Origin: Snodgrassella alvi | Lineage (GTDB): Bacteria; Pseudomonadota; Gammaproteobacteria; Burkholderiales; Neisseriaceae | Reading direction: 5' to 3' | Assembly (NCBI RefSeq): GCF_002777425.1 | Contig: NZ_MDVC01000006.1 | Coordinates: 1-34,638, forward strand | DNA: 34,638 nucleotides | Shown: in pieces, positions 9,332 to 16,684 of the stretch | Numbering within the stretch: position 1 is the first letter of the stretch | Layout of the letters: each line of letters begins with the position of its first letter | Translations under genes and position numbers: made by a program | Notes under the pieces: model-generated | Databases searched by the model: none | What the model was told of the DNA's origin: nothing | The model's input: the letters and a program-made list of their open reading frames with translations, nothing else

Positions 9332-9958
9332 ATGGCTAAAAACTCATTTCAGGATCAATTGCAGCAACTGGGTAAACAGGCCAAAGCCAGACGTCTGGCC
9401 ACAGAACAGCAGCAGGCCAAAGCAGCACAAAAGCGCCAGACAGATATTAGTTTTACAGAAGTAATGGGTAAAGATGTCATTCCATTAAAAGCAAGAAATC
9501 AGTTTCAGCACCCACGCGACAATACTCCGATTAAATTACGCCCGCGGCAGGAAGAAACGCTGGACAGTGCCAGCTATTTTTACATCGGTGAAAATCAGCA
9601 CGATGCAGCACCGATGGTATTCAGTAAAAATGGCCGTGGTAAGGCTGATATCCAGCGTTTACAGGCTAAACACTGGCCGATTGTGGCTTATGTTGATTTA
9701 CATGGCTACCGCCAGGAAGAAGCACAGCAGGTGCTAAATGAATTTATTGATTATATTCAACAATATGGCGTGGTTGGTGAGATAGTCCATGGCAGTGGAC
9801 TGGGTTCCAGAGACTTTCAGCCGGTTTTAAAAACACTGGTACGGCGCTGGCTGATGGCTCATCCGGAGGTACTGGCCTATGCACAGCCCAATGAGCGCAA
9901 TGATGGTGCTGTCTATGTACTGGTTAAAAAGAAACACCGTACAAAGGAGTGGGAATAA
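9332..9958 (+). CDS. Smr-domain protein
   Basis: The first 115 residues are basic and glutamine-rich, predicted helical and otherwise featureless. The C-terminal Smr domain (about 118-205) carries VDLHGYRQEEA with Asp122-Leu-His-Gly and the VHGSGLGS loop at 152-159. Stand-alone Smr proteins such as E. coli SmrA/SmrB are nucleases; SmrB cuts mRNA at collided ribosomes. Whether this protein acts on RNA or DNA cannot be read from sequence. ATG at 9332 begins MAKNSF; an in-frame ATG six codons upstream is weaker. Confidence 0.85.
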   Translation: MAKNSFQDQLQQLGKQAKARRLATEQQQAKAAQKRQTDISFTEVMGKDVIPLKARNQFQHPRDNTPIKLRPRQEETLDSASYFYIGENQHDAAPMVFSKNGRGKADIQRLQAKHWPIVAYVDLHGYRQEEAQQVLNEFIDYIQQYGVVGEIVHGSGLGSRDFQPVLKTLVRRWLMAHPEVLAYAQPNERNDGAVYVLVKKKHRTKEWE

Positions 9959-10162
9959 TTTATTCTTAAATTAACAGTATTAAAATATTAAAGCTTAAGG
10001 CAAAATAAACAAAATATTAGGTTGAGCAAAGCAGATGTTCATGTGCAAAAATTGATAAAGCACAAACAGTAATAGCTAATTCTGGCAATAAACCAAACAG
10101 CTTATTTTGAATCAGTATGAAAATCTGTATTAGCTTTTCTTTAAACCAGTCAGAGCGATATT

Positions 10163-10711
10163 ATGCGTAGTAGTGTGGCCAAATGGTTGCAGCATATAAG
10201 GCAAAAAATGCCTACTCAGGCATCATTGTTTGCTTCACCATGGTTTAAACCTTTTGCTCGCTGGTTTAATCACCCGTATTTCTGGCAGCTAAACCGTGAG
10301 CGTGCAGCTTCGGCTGTGGCAGTAGGGATGTTTTGCGGGCTGATGCCCGGGCCAACGCAAATGCTCACCGCTTTGCTTGTTGCTTATGTTGTGCGCACAC
10401 ATTTACCACTGGCATTGCTCACTACGTTGTATACCAACCCACTAACTTATATACCTTTATATTATTGTGCCTATCAGATTGGAGCTGGATTAATGGATGG
10501 CCAGTGGGGGCAGGAAATGCCTGCCTTGCCTGATTTTACTGTGGGTCATTTAGGAGCAGAGCTGTGGCAGTGGCTAACCCAGTTTGGTAAGCCCTTGCTT
10601 TTGGGTGTGCCGGTGCTGGGCACGATACTGGCTATTGTAGGTTATATTCTGGTTTGGAATGGCTGGCAATGGTTTACCAGCAGGCATACCAACACCAGCG
10701 GTCAGAAATAA
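10163..10711 (+). CDS. DUF2062 membrane protein
   Basis: This 182-residue protein has a basic N-terminus, RERAASAVAVGMFCGLMPGPTQM (DUF2062 core) and TLYTNPLTYIPLYYCAYQIG, plus a last hydrophobic helix at about 145-170. DUF2062 proteins are small integral membrane proteins with a conserved F(C)G-x3-P-x3-Q loop; their function is unknown. It ends four bases before the next gene, so the two are probably co-transcribed. Confidence 0.8.
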   Translation: MRSSVAKWLQHIRQKMPTQASLFASPWFKPFARWFNHPYFWQLNRERAASAVAVGMFCGLMPGPTQMLTALLVAYVVRTHLPLALLTTLYTNPLTYIPLYYCAYQIGAGLMDGQWGQEMPALPDFTVGHLGAELWQWLTQFGKPLLLGVPVLGTILAIVGYILVWNGWQWFTSRHTNTSGQK

Positions 10712-10715
10712 TATT

Positions 10716-11222
10716 ATGCAACGCCCCTTAACATGCAACGAGTTGTATCTAATTAGAAAAGTTCTGGGTAATGCCGCTGACTGGTCACAGGTGCAGATTG
10801 TCAGCGGTGCATGGTGGCTGCTGCATCCGCATGCAGCCATTACCTGTGGTAACAGTATTGTTTTTCCAGCAGCCTACTATGTAGATGATTTTACGCAGGC
10901 CAGTTTGAGCCGACAGGCGTGGCTGATTCATGAATTAATGCATGTATGGCAAAGTCAGCATGGTTTTCCAATTATATTTGCTGGTGTCTGTCTGGCATTG
11001 AAAGCGGGCTATTATCAGGCACGTGCCTACCGTTATCCACCTTTAAGTGCCATCAAAAGCCTTGGGCAGTTGAATATGGAGCAGCAGGCACAGCTAGTAC
11101 AGGATTATTTTCTGGCACTGGCCGGAGATAAGCGTCACCAACCCTTTCTGCTGTATTTTCGCCGTCTGCTTAAGCCGCTAATCCAACAGCCTGATAATCG
11201 TCGTTTACTGCCACATTACTAA
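10716..11222 (+). CDS. Small putative metallopeptidase-like protein (HELMH)
   Basis: This 168-residue protein contains IHELMHVWQSQHG with His72-Glu73-x2-His76, the zincin HExxH motif, followed by Trp-Gln as in proteins often labelled Vgr-related or DUF4157-like. No third ligand can be assigned and there is no signal peptide. Upstream Ala-Ile-Thr-Cys-Gly-Asn repeats a beta-strand pattern. It is called a protease only by motif. The start at 10716 lies four bases after DUF2062, which suggests translational coupling. Confidence 0.65.
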   Translation: MQRPLTCNELYLIRKVLGNAADWSQVQIVSGAWWLLHPHAAITCGNSIVFPAAYYVDDFTQASLSRQAWLIHELMHVWQSQHGFPIIFAGVCLALKAGYYQARAYRYPPLSAIKSLGQLNMEQQAQLVQDYFLALAGDKRHQPFLLYFRRLLKPLIQQPDNRRLLPHY

Positions 11223-11248
11223 ACATCCGGCTATACAGGCCAACCATC

Positions 11249-11276
11249 TTGGGTTATCCGGTTAAGCTGTTATAAT
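11249..11276 (+). promoter_or_regulatory. Promoter of a host gene cut off by the prophage
   Basis: TTGGGT (11249-11254), a 16-base spacer and TATAAT (11271-11276). CCGGAG at 11295-11300 and an ATG at 11307 follow at normal distance, so a full expression signal points into the prophage edge. Confidence 0.55.
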
Positions 11277-11306
11277 CGGCGTTTGATTTTCTTGCCGGAG
11301 TGATTC

Positions 11307-11342
11307 ATGTGTGTATTTGAAGCAGCAGGGAATTTTAATTAA
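11307..11342 (+). pseudogene. 5' end of a host gene truncated at the prophage junction
   Basis: ATG at 11307 preceded by CCGGAG opens MCVFEAAGNFN and then a stop at 11340-11342. The good promoter and ribosome site in front of only 11 codons suggest that the gene was interrupted when the prophage inserted. The gene family is not recognised from so few residues. If right, the rest lies beyond the right end of the prophage, outside the window. Confidence 0.45.
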
Positions 11343-11396
11343 ATTGATGCAATGTATTGTTATAAATAAATAAAATAAAAAATACCATTAAATCTA

Positions 11397-11429
11397 TTCC
11401 GCAATTTTTAAACCTGTTCCGCAATTTCA
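11397..11429. repeat. Direct repeat at the integrase 3' end (candidate att or arm sites)
   Basis: TTCCGCAATTT occurs at 11397-11407 and again at 11419-11429, 22 bases apart. The second copy is inside the last codons of the integrase gene and the first lies just beyond its stop. Such a repeat could be an integrase arm site or part of attL. Confidence 0.4.
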
Positions 11430-12475
11430 TCACCCTTATGTTCAAAGGGTACTATAGGAAGAGTGCGCCTAATATAGACTTTTTTGGTTATGTTTACACT
11501 GGCGTGCCCCAATAATTTACTCGCTTCCTCTTCGCTAGATACAAGCGATTTATCTGTCGCAGATTTAGCGCGTAAATCTCTGAATTGAATCTGCGCCAAT
11601 TCCTCAGCATGTTCTGGGTGGTTTTGAATAGCAAGGCTACGCGCAATGTCAAAACGATACTGTAGGTTGTCCGTTGTCATTTTCCGTTTACGGTTGTTTA
11701 AAAATAAAAAGCCACCATGAGGGGCGCGGCGCGTAATAATGTCCTGTAATCTTTTTGTAACAACGAATCTAAGGGCATTGCTTGTTTTGTTTTGCTTGAT
11801 GGTAAGTACCCCTTTTTGAATATGATCGGTGTGGATTTTGGCTGTGTCACAAGGACGCTGCCCAAGCATCATCGCTATCTCCATCGCATCACGCAAATCT
11901 TGGCCACCATATTTATACAGGATGCTATAGATATAATCTTCAACATATACATCCCTCGGCTGTTCTTTATTTCGTTTGATATCTTTTGAGGGTGATTCTT
12001 TTGATGTATACCCCCAATGGGCAGGGCGGCAATATGTCCATATATGATTAAATAAGGCTATTTCCCTGTTGGCGGCAACCGGAGCCTTGTGACGCCATTT
12101 AAAATATTCCCGTATATGGCCTGCATCAATATCTTCTAGGAGTACCGGATTATCACCACCAAAAAATAGTTTTAATCTTTTGGTGTGATAAATATTGTTT
12201 CGTTGTGTTTTGGGTGCTTTTTTAGGAATGACTTCCAATATGTATCGTTGCAATGCCTGCACAAAAGTGATCTGGTGAGCTTTATCAAGCTTCTGTAGTG
12301 ACAACTCCGACCATTTTTGGCAGGCTTTCACATAATCATTACCTAGCGGTATTTCTTTACGCGGCTTGCCACCAGTATCGAAGTAATACCATGTCACTAT
12401 GCCGTTGCGTGTTTTGCGTTTACGTGCACGCATACCTGTTGGTAGATTTAAATTAACTGTTGCCTTACGACCCAT
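11408..12475 (-). CDS. int: Phage tyrosine integrase
   Basis: This 355-residue tyrosine recombinase inserts and excises the prophage. An N-terminal arm-binding part (about 1-60) and a SAM-like core-binding domain (about 65-150) precede the catalytic domain. Catalytic residues fit: Arg207 in LGQRPCD, Lys230 in KQNKTSN, Arg302 in RDLRAKSAT (Arg299 replaces the usual first His), His324 in LLGHAS and the nucleophile Tyr334 in KKVYIRR. It is the last gene of the leftward operon and abuts the candidate attL. The short AT-rich start region follows the DUF4224 gene by 19 bases. Confidence 0.93.
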   Translation of the reverse strand: MGRKATVNLNLPTGMRARKRKTRNGIVTWYYFDTGGKPRKEIPLGNDYVKACQKWSELSLQKLDKAHQITFVQALQRYILEVIPKKAPKTQRNNIYHTKRLKLFFGGDNPVLLEDIDAGHIREYFKWRHKAPVAANREIALFNHIWTYCRPAHWGYTSKESPSKDIKRNKEQPRDVYVEDYIYSILYKYGGQDLRDAMEIAMMLGQRPCDTAKIHTDHIQKGVLTIKQNKTSNALRFVVTKRLQDIITRRAPHGGFLFLNNRKRKMTTDNLQYRFDIARSLAIQNHPEHAEELAQIQFRDLRAKSATDKSLVSSEEEASKLLGHASVNITKKVYIRRTLPIVPFEHKGDEIAEQV

Positions 12476-12494
12476 ATAGCCCCCAGTAAAAAGA

Positions 12495-12749
12495 TTAAGT
12501 AGAGTTGCTTAGCATAGGTGATTGCCAGCGTGTTTTGACTTGGGTACTGCCTGAATGCTGCTTTTTATTCCCTAATAGGGCTTGGCGCAATACTATCGGC
12601 TCATTTCTTCCATTTAACCGGAAAGGAATACCCTGTTTTCTTAAATGTTCAACCTGCTTGCTTTTGGCTTTATACCCCGTTAATACGATTACCTCTGCTG
12701 GTGTCAAAAATTCTGCATAGGGTGATATTTCAGACATGATCTCGCTCAT
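12495..12749 (-). CDS. DUF4224 protein, possible excision factor
   Basis: The 84-residue protein has FLTPAEVIVLTGYKAKSKQ and VEHLRKQGIPFRLNGRNEPI, the DUF4224 domain. Such proteins sit beside phage integrases and resemble winged-helix excisionases, but a role in excision is inferred from position. The next codon unit, int, begins 19 bases downstream, so they are co-transcribed. A terminator (12752-12773) sits just upstream. Confidence 0.8.
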   Translation of the reverse strand: MSEIMSEISPYAEFLTPAEVIVLTGYKAKSKQVEHLRKQGIPFRLNGRNEPIVLRQALLGNKKQHSGSTQVKTRWQSPMLSNST

Positions 12750-12751
12750 AT

Positions 12752-12773
12752 AAAAAATCCGGCTGATTGCCGG
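12752..12773 (-). terminator. Terminator upstream of the DUF4224 gene
   Basis: CCGGC (12759-12763) pairs with GCCGG (12769-12773); on the - strand ATTTTTTATATG follows. It lies only three bases in front of the DUF4224 start, so reading through it is needed to express int from the leftward promoter. Confidence 0.65.
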
Positions 12774-12798
12774 TATGTGTTGTTACGCTGGTGTTAAT

Positions 12799-12820
12799 AA
12801 AAAAGCCAGCTAATGCTGAC
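12799..12820 (-). terminator. Terminator downstream of the Doc-like toxin gene
   Basis: GCCAGC (12805-12810) pairs with GCTGAC (12815-12820) with one G-T pair; the - strand has six T residues after it. It is the second of two terminators between the toxin and DUF4224 genes. Confidence 0.65.
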
Positions 12821-12863
12821 TTGAATCTATTACAAAATCAAAAAACAGATAAATATTAATTTA

Positions 12864-13457
12864 CTACTTCGTAAACATTTGTAGTATTAATTTCCCTATT
12901 TTTTTATGTTTTTGTTTTAATTGAATTATGAGTTTTAATTCAACCAGGTCTTCTTTATTAAACTTATTTTGAAAAAATAAATCCAGTTCTTCGTATTCGA
13001 TATTGATCTCTTTGTAGAAATCAATTAGTTCTGTAGCTGATTTTTCTTTACTTGAATCTTTATTTATTTCAAAACCAAGAAGTAAAATATCAATGATTAT
13101 TGCTAAATCGTCTTTATTAATTTCATCATCAGCCAGCCACACTACCACTTCTTCCATATTGATAATGAAAGCTTTAACAAATTCTGGAGACCATCCATTC
13201 TTTAATAAAAATGATGCGCCCGAACTTAGCGAAGTGCGTTTGTTACCATCACTGAAGCAATGATTTTTGTTGATTGAAAAAATCAGGTGAACTAGCTTTG
13301 ATGAAAAAGTTGGATAATACAAATCGTTCTGAATCATTGTTAACGCACTGATTAACAATCCCTCATCACGAATGCCCAATAAACCACCACTAGCTAAAAT
13401 TATTTTATCGTGGATGGCGATAACCTCAGCCGGTTCAAGATAAATTATGGAATTCAT
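12864..13457 (-). CDS. Doc/Fic-family toxin with long C-terminal extension
   Basis: The first 125 residues are a Doc-type Fic domain: IRDEGLLISAL near the start and the active-site loop His66-Cys-Phe-Ser-Asp70-Gly-Asn-Lys-Arg74. Doc of phage P1 phosphorylates EF-Tu, while most Fic proteins AMPylate; in Doc the residue after Asp-Gly-Asn is Lys, as here, which favours the Doc type. Doc is about 126 residues, so some 70 extra C-terminal residues, Lys/Glu/Ile-rich and predicted helical, are unusual. The start overlaps the stop of the upstream small gene as ATGA, the typical antitoxin-toxin coupling. The cassette is AT-rich compared with flanking prophage genes. Confidence 0.85.
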   Translation of the reverse strand: MNSIIYLEPAEVIAIHDKIILASGGLLGIRDEGLLISALTMIQNDLYYPTFSSKLVHLIFSINKNHCFSDGNKRTSLSSGASFLLKNGWSPEFVKAFIINMEEVVVWLADDEINKDDLAIIIDILLLGFEINKDSSKEKSATELIDFYKEINIEYEELDLFFQNKFNKEDLVELKLIIQLKQKHKKIGKLILQMFTK

Positions 13458-13663
13458 TTATCACGCAAACGAATAAACACATCTTTGATATTAGAATCGC
13501 TTAATAAATTATCAAAATCTTTATCAAGGTCAACCTTTTCTATTCTTTGTTTTCTTTCGTATAAAGATGCCTGAACTACTTTTTCTGCTTGATTAGAAAC
13601 GTTTTTACTGAAATCATTTTCTAACGATCTTAAAAGGTTAAACCTTTTCTCAATATTTTCCAT
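13454..13663 (-). CDS. Small protein upstream of Doc-like toxin, probable antitoxin
   Basis: This 69-residue charged protein (ENDFSKNVSNQAEKVVQA, ERKQRIEKVDLDKDFDNLL) is predicted to be mostly helical. It does not resemble Phd/YefM or show a Fic inhibitory Ser/Thr-x3-Glu-(Gly/Asn) motif. The strong AAGGAG in front of ATG at 13663 and the ATGA overlap with the toxin make it the likely antitoxin. Family not recognised. Confidence 0.7.
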   Translation of the reverse strand: MENIEKRFNLLRSLENDFSKNVSNQAEKVVQASLYERKQRIEKVDLDKDFDNLLSDSNIKDVFIRLRDK

Positions 13664-13713
13664 GATAAGCTCCTTATTGATTCTTCATTCTATCATATGA
13701 TTAAACGAATAAT

Positions 13714-13735
13714 AAAAAGCCAGCATTTAGCTGGC
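13714..13735 (-). terminator. Terminator at the end of the SLOG gene
   Basis: GCCAGC (13719-13724) and GCTGGC (13730-13735) with a five-base loop; the - strand continues TTTTTATTATT. The stop codon of the DUF2493 gene lies in the loop. Confidence 0.75.
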
Positions 13736-14137
13736 CTCATTTTCTAAATCAACTGTCCAAACAAAAATACTTGCCTCTTTAGCCTGTTTAATGATGTCCT
13801 TAGTACCACGGCCATGCTTGTCCTTGAAAACCACCAGCATGGCATGATTCTGGCCATCTTTAGGGGCATTATGGTGCAGGGCATAATCAATCATCTTTTG
13901 ATTACGCATGTGCCCGCAATTGTTCCCGTGTCGACCAAGCAAGGCAGTAAAGCTTTTGGTTTGGATATTGTGTACTCTTGCCCATTCTCGGGCTAAGTAA
14001 ACCGCACCGTGAGATGTTCCGGAATCAATCAGGGTATCAATAGGGGTACTAGTATGTATTGATAGTAATGTTCTGGCTACGATACGGCGAAAACCATCAC
14101 CAGAAACGATACGACCACCGCAAACGATAACATTCAT
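13727..14137 (-). CDS. DUF2493 (YspA-type SLOG) protein
   Basis: A 136-residue Rossmann-like protein. The N-terminal strand and glycine loop MNVIVCGGRIVSGD, the central DSGTSHGAVYLAREWA and the C-terminal VVFKDKHGRGTKDIIKQA match the YspA-like SLOG family (DUF2493). SLOG domains bind nucleotides or their derivatives and are often paired with effector proteins in conflict systems; a ligand cannot be told here. The start overlaps the stop of the lipoprotein gene as ATGA, so the two are translated together. Confidence 0.8.
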   Translation of the reverse strand: MNVIVCGGRIVSGDGFRRIVARTLLSIHTSTPIDTLIDSGTSHGAVYLAREWARVHNIQTKSFTALLGRHGNNCGHMRNQKMIDYALHHNAPKDGQNHAMLVVFKDKHGRGTKDIIKQAKEASIFVWTVDLENEAS

Positions 14138-14415
14138 GATTTAATCTGCCTGTTGTTGTTAAGTTTGCTAGGGCTGGGGTAGGGTGGTTGTATTGGTGGG
14201 GCGTTATACCAGTCGCAGGATAGGCCTGCGGCACCACCGTAAAAACTGTTGTGGTAAACAAGGCAGGTGATTTTGCGTCCATCACGTAAAACAACCTGTG
14301 TTTCCATAATATCTTCACCAGCCTGTTCCGCTGCTCTGATTTTTCTCTCTGCTACAGAATCACAACCAGCAATAAAAAAAGCCACAAAAGTGGCTATCAT
14401 TGTATTTTTTTTCAT
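14134..14415 (-). CDS. Small putative lipoprotein
   Basis: The product starts MKKNTMIATFVAFFIAGC, a signal peptide with lipobox Ile-Ala-Gly-Cys18, so it is probably anchored in a membrane facing the periplasm. The mature part of about 75 residues includes VVLRDGRKITCLVYH and ends proline-rich. A second Cys pair (about 51 and 66) could form a disulfide. ATG at 14415 starts the signal peptide; an in-frame ATG six codons upstream would put extra residues before it. Family not recognised. The position in a prophage leftward arm fits a lysogenic conversion or exclusion protein, but this is inference. Confidence 0.7.
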   Translation of the reverse strand: MKKNTMIATFVAFFIAGCDSVAERKIRAAEQAGEDIMETQVVLRDGRKITCLVYHNSFYGGAAGLSCDWYNAPPIQPPYPSPSKLNNNRQIKS

Positions 14416-14431
14416 AATGGTATTTACATTC

Positions 14432-14457
14432 AAAAAAAGGGGGAAGTTTATTCCCCC
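14432..14457 (-). terminator. Terminator between unknown gene and lipoprotein gene
   Basis: GGGGGAA (14439-14445) and TTCCCCC (14451-14457) form a 7-bp stem with a five-base loop. On the - strand seven T residues follow. Confidence 0.8.
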
Positions 14458-14491
14458 ATTTGATTTCTAAAACAATGCTAAATTTAATTTA

Positions 14492-14869
14492 TCACGAGGT
14501 GCTGCGACCTTTAAGTGCAAGCAGTTCCATTATCGTCAAGTGCATGTAATTAACACAGCTATTAATCCCGCCTGATAGTGCTGTTAGCTTGCTGGTAAAT
14601 TTCAAAAAGTCCTCTTGGCTTAGTTTATCAGTGATATTATTACTTCTATAGCCGTCAGTTAATTTAGATAACGTTTCCATAATAAACGTTGTTGTATCTA
14701 ACGCATGAAAACAATATTCACTAAGATGTTCTAAATCTTTTCTGCTGATCTGTTCTAGCATTTCATCTATACCCTCAACATCCTGTATTATGGCAAGCAA
14801 CCCGGCGTTATTCATTAAGCAGGCTATTTCATCATGGTGACGGGCGCGAAACTTATCTTCTACTTGCAT
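14492..14869 (-). CDS. Hypothetical prophage protein (125 aa)
   Basis: No family is recognised. The 125-residue product is acidic and predicted all-helical, with no signal peptide or membrane segment: MQVEDKFRARHHDEIACLMN, then alternating Leu/Ile-rich helices ending LTIMELLALKGRSTS. It lies between two leftward genes and is followed by the terminator at 14432-14457. AGGAG is found at 14879-14883 (- strand), about 10 bases before the start. Confidence 0.65.
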   Translation of the reverse strand: MQVEDKFRARHHDEIACLMNNAGLLAIIQDVEGIDEMLEQISRKDLEHLSEYCFHALDTTTFIMETLSKLTDGYRSNNITDKLSQEDFLKFTSKLTALSGGINSCVNYMHLTIMELLALKGRSTS

Positions 14870-14935
14870 TGCTATATACTCCTAGTTAATAAATCAATTA
14901 CATTGATAGGTTGATTAGGTTTTGTGCTCATTGTA

Positions 14936-15253
14936 TCAATTGGATTGTGCAATCCAATAAATAAAGTGACCATTTGAGATTATTGCTATTAAATCCTTTG
15001 TTTTTTGCTGGGGTATGTTGCGTTTTGATGCGCTTTCCAGCCAGTGGCGTCTGATAATGGTTCTGGCATTTCTTAGATGTCCCACGCCGTAATGCGCCTC
15101 GGTATTTATTAGAGACGATTTGACAGGAATGATTACCTCATATAGTAGCATACCATATCTTACGACCAATGCTCCCGTTGGTCTATGCTCCCAGCAAATA
15201 CGGTTGCCATAAGGGTGATTTTTTAATTCATGAAGATGTATTTTAAGCTTCAT
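14936..15253 (-). CDS. Hypothetical prophage protein (105 aa)
   Basis: The product starts MKLKIHLHELKNHPYGNRI and ends with GHFIYWIAQSN. No family is recognised; it is basic (many Arg/His) and has no membrane segment. AAAGGAG lies ahead of ATG at 15253, which is chosen over an in-frame ATG five codons upstream that overlaps the ribosome site. It follows the 15824-15282 gene by 28 bases. Confidence 0.65.
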   Translation of the reverse strand: MKLKIHLHELKNHPYGNRICWEHRPTGALVVRYGMLLYEVIIPVKSSLINTEAHYGVGHLRNARTIIRRHWLESASKRNIPQQKTKDLIAIISNGHFIYWIAQSN

Positions 15254-15281
15254 GATAACTCCTTTCAATTTGCGTTGTTTA

Positions 15282-15824
15282 CTAATATGCGTTGGTTGTT
15301 AGAAGCATGTGTATACGAAAGAAAATACGCCGCACTTCTTCGTCTTGGTGATTGAGCAAAAAATCGGATATACTTTTATTTTCAGCCTTTATAAATTCGT
15401 CAATTTTATGCCTCAACCCTTTAAGCATAAGATCGGAAGCTTTAACTGCGCAGCTTTTATCTCTATATAAAAAACCAAGCTTTAACATGAGCTTTAGCTC
15501 TGGTTTATACCGGGTGTATTTAATTTTTATAGATGCTTCTTCATGTAATGGTTCGCTAACCCAAAAGTCACCACAAGCCGCTGATTTAGCACCTACAAAA
15601 TGAAATATTTTCCTATTTCCCTTAACGTATGCACGCATGTATTCAGCAGCATCTTTAGCCCCTTGTCTGGTTAGATATACAAGGTTCCGATTTAATCTCA
15701 TATTATCCGTATCCGTATCCATCCACTCATCAATAATAAAACCATCTGGGCTTGTAGGGTCAGCAATGAAAATTATAGTGTTCTTTAAAGGCTTTCTTTT
15801 TACTGGGAAAAAAGGTTGAGTCAT
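15282..15824 (-). CDS. Hypothetical prophage protein (180 aa)
   Basis: The product starts MTQPFFPVKRKPLKNTIIF and includes DEWMDTDTDNMRLNRNLVYL and GAKDAAEYMRAYVKGNRKIF, ending RIFFRIHMLLTTNAY. No family is recognised; it seems soluble and alpha/beta. ATG at 15824 is preceded by GGAG at a good distance. Longer in-frame starts at 15836 and 15950 would place the ribosome site inside the gene or run over the end of the upstream gene. The upstream terminator at 15865-15886 lies directly before it. Confidence 0.65.
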   Translation of the reverse strand: MTQPFFPVKRKPLKNTIIFIADPTSPDGFIIDEWMDTDTDNMRLNRNLVYLTRQGAKDAAEYMRAYVKGNRKIFHFVGAKSAACGDFWVSEPLHEEASIKIKYTRYKPELKLMLKLGFLYRDKSCAVKASDLMLKGLRHKIDEFIKAENKSISDFLLNHQDEEVRRIFFRIHMLLTTNAY

Positions 15825-15857
15825 TTCAGTCTCCATGTTTATTATTTGTTGGTTGGC

Positions 15858-15886
15858 AAAACTAAAGCCCGCTGGTTGGCGGGCTT
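15858..15886 (-). terminator. Terminator downstream of the SLATT-like/DUF551 gene
   Basis: AAGCCCGC (15865-15872) and GCGGGCTT (15879-15886) form an 8-bp stem with a six-base loop; the - strand continues TAGTTTTG. It lies three bases past the stop at 15889. Confidence 0.75.
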
Positions 15887-15888
15887 GG

Positions 15889-16656
15889 CTATTTAGGTCT
15901 AGGAATTTCGGATAGAAGCATATAGTGGGTAACATGAATATCCGGATCACCCTCGTAATCCTCCCATATTTTTATCCCGGGTTGATAGTAAGCTAAATCA
16001 ACCCCGTGTATACCCTCCCCACAGGTAAGATAAAAGTCTTTTCTATCTGGCAATCCATCTTTTTCAACGCTTTTCCAGTTGAGAAAATTATCCATTGCAT
16101 TGTTATCCTTAACCATGTCCAATGACGCTGATATTATTTGACCTCTAAGCATTTCTGAAAATTCATACTCTATTCTTTCTCCTATAAACAATAGGATTAA
16201 CTGTTCTTTTACGTTTAGATTCCTTGATACTTCTGCATAACCGTTTGCTGGTGTCATCCCTAACATCGCTAAGGCAGCTAGCCGAGCTGGGTAGGCTAAA
16301 GCATCTACTTCATCAGTGTCCTTTAAATTTAGTTCTGAAAACTTAACCTTAAGCTCCTCAATATCATAATCATCAAAATGCAAATATAGCGATTTATACT
16401 CCTGATAAATTGCTTTTGCTGATTGAGATTTGACTCCGGCTTTGATGGTTAATTGAAAAAACACAACGATAGTAATTATGAGGCCGGATATTATTGCGCT
16501 ACACAATCCAGCTACCGTGCAAATAGCCACGAGCATCAAAATAAGCGCAGCCAACTTATCTAGTCGACCGAAAAACTTATACATAAATTTTTCATACCAA
16601 AATGAATAGGCAATCGAAAATTTTAAGTGTTGCGCCGTTTGTTCCCAGTTATCCAT
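15889..16656 (-). CDS. Two-TM SLATT-like protein with C-terminal DUF551 domain
   Basis: The 255-residue protein has three parts. Residues 1-85 hold an amphipathic helix, two adjacent membrane segments (ALILMLVAICTVAGL and SAIISGLIITIVVFF) and a basic KSQSAKAIYQEYKSLYLHF helix, the SLATT-like layout. A central helical part (about 85-190) includes DTDEVDALAYPARLAALAML. The last 63 residues, starting NWKSVEKDGLPDRKDFYL and ending VTHYMLLSEIPRP, match the DUF551 pattern W-x-S-V-x-D-x-L-P ... V-T-H-W-M-x-L-P-E-P-P. SLATT proteins are thought to be pore-forming effectors; DUF551 is a small phage domain of unknown role. GGAGG precedes ATG at 16656; the upstream in-frame ATG (16671) overlaps that GGAGG. 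It is the first gene after the leftward leader. Confidence 0.7.
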   Translation of the reverse strand: MDNWEQTAQHLKFSIAYSFWYEKFMYKFFGRLDKLAALILMLVAICTVAGLCSAIISGLIITIVVFFQLTIKAGVKSQSAKAIYQEYKSLYLHFDDYDIEELKVKFSELNLKDTDEVDALAYPARLAALAMLGMTPANGYAEVSRNLNVKEQLILLFIGERIEYEFSEMLRGQIISASLDMVKDNNAMDNFLNWKSVEKDGLPDRKDFYLTCGEGIHGVDLAYYQPGIKIWEDYEGDPDIHVTHYMLLSEIPRPK

Positions 16657-16684
16657 GCGTATTACCTCCATCTGTTATTAAGCT

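Noticed and set aside
11223-11407. tRNA gene as attachment site
   Set aside because: No cloverleaf or conserved T-loop sequence is visible; the insertion seems to lie in a protein gene.
12541-12556. DNA uptake sequence in the DUF4224 gene
   Set aside because: ACTGCCTGAA matches only the core of known dialects, once, inside a coding region; likely chance.
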